Of a DNA stretch of 6,023 bases, positions 3,984 through 6,023 are shown piece by piece (the stretch's first letter is position 1; each line of letters begins with the position of its first letter). The DNA is taken from contig JABXGS010000019.1 in NCBI GenBank assembly GCA_016550425.1, positions 1 to 6,023 on the forward strand, read 5' to 3'. The position numbers and the translations under genes were made by a program. The DNA comes from an archaeon (GTDB taxonomy: Archaea > Asgardarchaeota > Hermodarchaeia > Hermodarchaeales > Hermodarchaeaceae). The notes below the pieces were generated by a model. The model saw only the letters and a list, made by a program, of their open reading frames with translations, was not told where the DNA came from and did not search any database.

Positions 3984-6023
3984 TTCACCTTCACCTTTGC
4001 CGTCTTTGTCTTCGCTGCTTTCTGTGCCTTTGAATTAGGCTTTGGTTTTGGCTTTCCCTTCTTCATCAGTTTCGCGAGTCGCTCTTCAATCACAGGACGT
4101 AACCGAGTATTCTCTTCAACAATATAGTCATGTCCCATCTCCTTCAACTGCTCAGCCATTTCAGTTGTAACCGCTGCCCATTTATCACCTTCAGCAGCGG
4201 ACACCCATTCTAAACGAAATCGCCGTGGATCCATACCAATTCGCTCAAGATACGCGGACATACGCTTCGCCCGCTTCTCCGCCCACACGTTCCCACTGAT
4301 ATAATGACAGTCGCTCCCTGTTTCCGTTAGACGACACCCTGACATCAACACCATTCCGGCCCCTAACCGAAAAGCTTCCAAGATGAACTGATCAGACATT
4401 CGTCCAGAACACATCACTCGAATCCCACGAACATTGCTGGGATAATCATACCGGCTGATTCCAGCCAGATCAGCTCCTGCATAGCTACACCAATTACATA
4501 ACATTGCGAAAATCTTGTCTTCCGGATTCTCCCGGAGAAGAGCACGAATCTGGTCCAAGATCTGGGCATCTGTAAAGTGCATTTGCTCAATAGCACCCGC
4601 TGGACACTCAGCAACGCATGTGCCACAACCGTGACATTTGGCGGGAGTAACAACTGCAGCTTTACCAGGTTCTGCTGAGATGGCGCCATATGCACACCGG
4701 GAAACGCAGATACCACATTTTCCAGTGGCACTACGGCAGAGCTCAGGGTTGACGACCGCGACGATTGGTTCGATTTCCCATTCATTTTGGGTGATAATGC
4801 GTAAGGCTCGTGATGCGGCCGCACTGCCTTGGGCAACGCTTGCAGGGATGTCCTTGGGTCCTTGGGCGGAGCCACAAAAGAATACGCCTTCTGTGGCGGC
4901 GTCCACAGGTTTGAGTTTGGGATGAGCTTCCATGTAAAAGCCTGAAGGGCCGAGGGGTACATTGAGGACGCGAGCAAGTTCTTCGGTGCCTTTGCTGGGA
5001 ATAGCAGCTGTACTTAGGATGACCATGTCGTATTCGCGTTTAGTGAATTTGCCAGAAGCCATGTCTTCGGCTTGGACGAAGAGGTTACGGGTTTGAGGAT
5101 CTTCGGTTATGCTAGCGGGGCGACCTTGTTGGAAACGGATGCCTGCGCGTCGGGCACGTTGGTAGAATTCTTCATAGTCTTTGAAGTTGGTTCGGATATC
5201 CATGTAATAAATTGTGATTTCAGCATCGGGATATTTTTCATGGATAAGAAGCGCGTTTTTGATTGTGTACATACAACAGAAGCCGGAGCAGTAAATATTG
5301 CTGCGTTCGTCACGGCTGCCAACGCATTGGATGAAGGCGAATCTGTGGGGTTTGGTTTGATCGGAGGGACGAATGACTTTTCCTTCGGTGGGACCCGCAG
5401 CGTTGATGAGGCGTTCCAATTCCATAGCAGTAATCACGTTGGGGTAGACCCCATAACCGTATTCTGTGATTGGTGTGGGATCATAAGGCTCATAGCCGGT
5501 TGCAACAATGATAGCGCCGATGTCGAATTCATGGATTTTTTCAGCATCATCAGGTATAATGGCTTCTTGACCTGCTTTATTACACGCCTCGTAACACATC
5601 ATACATTCTTTGGGAGTAAGACCTAAACAGTGGTCAGGATCAATCAGATATGCAGCGGGAACTGCTTGAGGATATGGTATATAGATGGCGTGTCGCCAGC
5701 CAAGATTAGCATCAAAATTATTTGGAACTAAGACCGGGCATACTTTCTGGCAATCTCCACAACTGTTGCACTTGTCGATGTCGACATAGCGCGGTCGTTG
5801 AGTAACTTGCACTTTAAAATTGCCTACAAATCCTTCAACCTTAGTAACTTCAGCATTTGTGATTAGTTCGATGTTCGGATGTCGAGCGACTTCGGCCATC
5901 TTTGGTCCGAGGATACAGATGGAACAATCAAGTGTTGGAAAGGTTTTGTCTAAAAGTGCCATAATGCCGCCAACTGTTGGGGAGCGTTCAACGAGATAGA
6001 CTTTGTAACCGGCATCAGCGATA
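3980..6023 (-). CDS. hdrA: HdrA-MvhD fusion: heterodisulfide reductase subunit A with C-terminal MvhD-type [2Fe-2S] domain (5' end cut by window)
   Basis: Flavin- and iron-sulfur-containing subunit A of soluble heterodisulfide reductase, where FAD splits electron pairs between ferredoxin and the HdrBC branch (family knowledge). The frame stays open to the right edge: 20 codons upstream of the Met at 5962 read IADAGYKVYLVERSPTVGGI, typical HdrA FAD-domain sequence, so 5962 is not the start and roughly 150-170 N-terminal residues are missing. Numbering from Met 5962: TFPTLDCSICIL (C13, C16); inserted ferredoxin domain with C65/C68/C71/C75 and C112/C120/C123/C127; YCSGFCCMYTIKNAL (225-238); FAD-domain end FFCGSAQGPKDIPASVAQGS (361-380); two further clusters, C409/C416/C419/C423 and C443/C446/C449/C453; then an MvhD-like domain (about 484-612) with LCNWCSYAGAD, VMCSGR and DCHYISGN; last, a Lys/Pro/Ala-rich tail (634-660). 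No membrane segment is seen. The same fusion is known in Methanosarcina HdrA2. The stop overlaps the hdrC start (ATGA). Confidence 0.96.
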   Translation of the reverse strand, partial: IADAGYKVYLVERSPTVGGIMALLDKTFPTLDCSICILGPKMAEVARHPNIELITNAEVTKVEGFVGNFKVQVTQRPRYVDIDKCNSCGDCQKVCPVLVPNNFDANLGWRHAIYIPYPQAVPAAYLIDPDHCLGLTPKECMMCYEACNKAGQEAIIPDDAEKIHEFDIGAIIVATGYEPYDPTPITEYGYGVYPNVITAMELERLINAAGPTEGKVIRPSDQTKPHRFAFIQCVGSRDERSNIYCSGFCCMYTIKNALLIHEKYPDAEITIYYMDIRTNFKDYEEFYQRARRAGIRFQQGRPASITEDPQTRNLFVQAEDMASGKFTKREYDMVILSTAAIPSKGTEELARVLNVPLGPSGFYMEAHPKLKPVDAATEGVFFCGSAQGPKDIPASVAQGSAAASRALRIITQNEWEIEPIVAVVNPELCRSATGKCGICVSRCAYGAISAEPGKAAVVTPAKCHGCGTCVAECPAGAIEQMHFTDAQILDQIRALLRENPEDKIFAMLCNWCSYAGADLAGISRYDYPSNVRGIRVMCSGRMSDQFILEAFRLGAGMVLMSGCRLTETGSDCHYISGNVWAEKRAKRMSAYLERIGMDPRRFRLEWVSAAEGDKWAAVTTEMAEQLKEMGHDYIVEENTRLRPVIEERLAKLMKKGKPKPKPNSKAQKAAKTKTAKVKVK
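3985..3996 (-). promoter_or_regulatory. Tandem AGGTGA ribosome binding sites of hdrC, inside hdrA
   Basis: Minus-strand AGGTGAAGGTGA precedes the hdrC ATG. The upstream copy (3991-3996) is 7 bases from the ATG, a good Shine-Dalgarno spacing; the downstream copy is only 1 base away and probably not used. The bases also encode the last residues of HdrA (KVKVK), so hdrC translation is likely coupled to hdrA. Confidence 0.7.
4127..4513 (-). other. MvhD/FlpD-type electron-entry domain within HdrA
   Basis: C-terminal domain of the HdrA protein, about residues 484-612 counted from the Met at 5962. It carries the MvhD signatures LCNWCSYAGADLAGISR, VRGIRVMCSGR, and DCHYISGN followed by AEKRAKRM and RLEWVSAAEGDK. 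In methanogens MvhD is a separate small protein that holds a [2Fe-2S] cluster and hands electrons from the MvhAG hydrogenase or formate dehydrogenase to HdrA. Cysteines C489, C492, C518, C543 and C552 are candidate ligands. The spacing C543-X8-C552 is wider than the CX4C (GCHxGDCHY) I recall for free MvhD. The fusion implies that the donor module docks directly on HdrA. The donor itself is not encoded here. Confidence 0.9.
5573..5782 (-). other. Inserted two-cluster ferredoxin domain of HdrA
   Basis: Residues about 61-130 from the Met at 5962. The first motif is C65-X2-C68-X2-C71-X3-C75-P, a standard [4Fe-4S] site following PRYVDIDK. The second is C112-X7-C120-X2-C123-X3-C127, in CLGLTPKECMMCYEACNKAG. 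This second motif has the long first spacing usual in HdrA but lacks the proline that commonly follows the last cysteine. In HdrA structures the inserted ferredoxin domain sits within the FAD domain and carries low-potential electrons towards ferredoxin, so this is the likely ferredoxin-side branch. Confidence 0.85.

Noticed and set aside
4414..4977. 187-codon minus-strand frame inside hdrA in another phase
   Set aside because: It overlaps the cysteine-rich hdrA segment whose motifs are unmistakable in the other frame; its own sequence is low in protein character.
5072..5626. 184-codon plus-strand open frame opposite hdrA
   Set aside because: It lies wholly inside the well-supported hdrA gene, has no recognisable family features or ribosome binding site, and reflects the antisense of conserved codons.
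5960..5962. Met at 5962 as the true HdrA start
   Set aside because: The upstream codons continue conserved HdrA FAD-domain sequence to the window edge, so the gene is truncated by the window and not short.

Overview
The window is a compact, single-strand block of archaeal genes, all on the minus strand and so read from the right edge to the left. In transcription order they are: the 3' part of a heterodisulfide reductase HdrA fused to an MvhD-type domain; hdrC; hdrB; a geranylgeranyl reductase-family flavoprotein; a stand-alone seven-repeat WD40 protein; and the first residues of an unidentified gene that runs off the left edge. I see no RNA gene, mobile element, CRISPR array or long non-coding stretch. 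The largest gap is about 100 bases.

The organism is most likely an archaeon. The geranylgeranyl reductase is the enzyme type that saturates archaeal isoprenoid lipids, the Hdr set is of the soluble archaeal HdrABC type, and strong GGAGG/AGGTGA ribosome binding sites precede several starts. No methanogenesis gene is visible. A non-methanogenic anaerobe (for example an Asgard or Bathyarchaeia-like lineage) fits the HdrA-MvhD fusion and the free WD40 propeller, but the lineage is an inference and not shown by the sequence.

Right half (about 2542 to 6023): hdrA, hdrC and hdrB are tightly packed. hdrA and hdrC overlap by four bases (ATGA), and hdrC and hdrB share the TGATG junction. The ribosome binding sites of hdrC and hdrB lie inside the last codons of the gene before, so the three are probably co-transcribed and translationally coupled. 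Together they would form a cytosolic iron-sulfur flavoprotein complex. Electrons would enter through the fused MvhD-like domain, be split at the HdrA FAD, and pass through the HdrC clusters to the two non-cubane clusters of HdrB, which reduce a disulfide, while ferredoxin is reduced on the other branch. The electron-donor subunit (hydrogenase, F420 or formate module) is not in the window.

Left half (1 to about 2442): the geranylgeranyl reductase has its own ribosome binding site and possibly its own promoter in the 99-base gap after hdrB. It is followed by the WD40 gene after about 71 bases, and then by the left-edge reading frame. A functional link between ferredoxin-reducing Hdr and the lipid reductase, which in some archaea takes electrons from ferredoxin, is possible but rests only on proximity. 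The most unusual points are two four-residue expansions in cysteine motifs of the HdrA-MvhD protein and its lysine-rich C-terminal tail.
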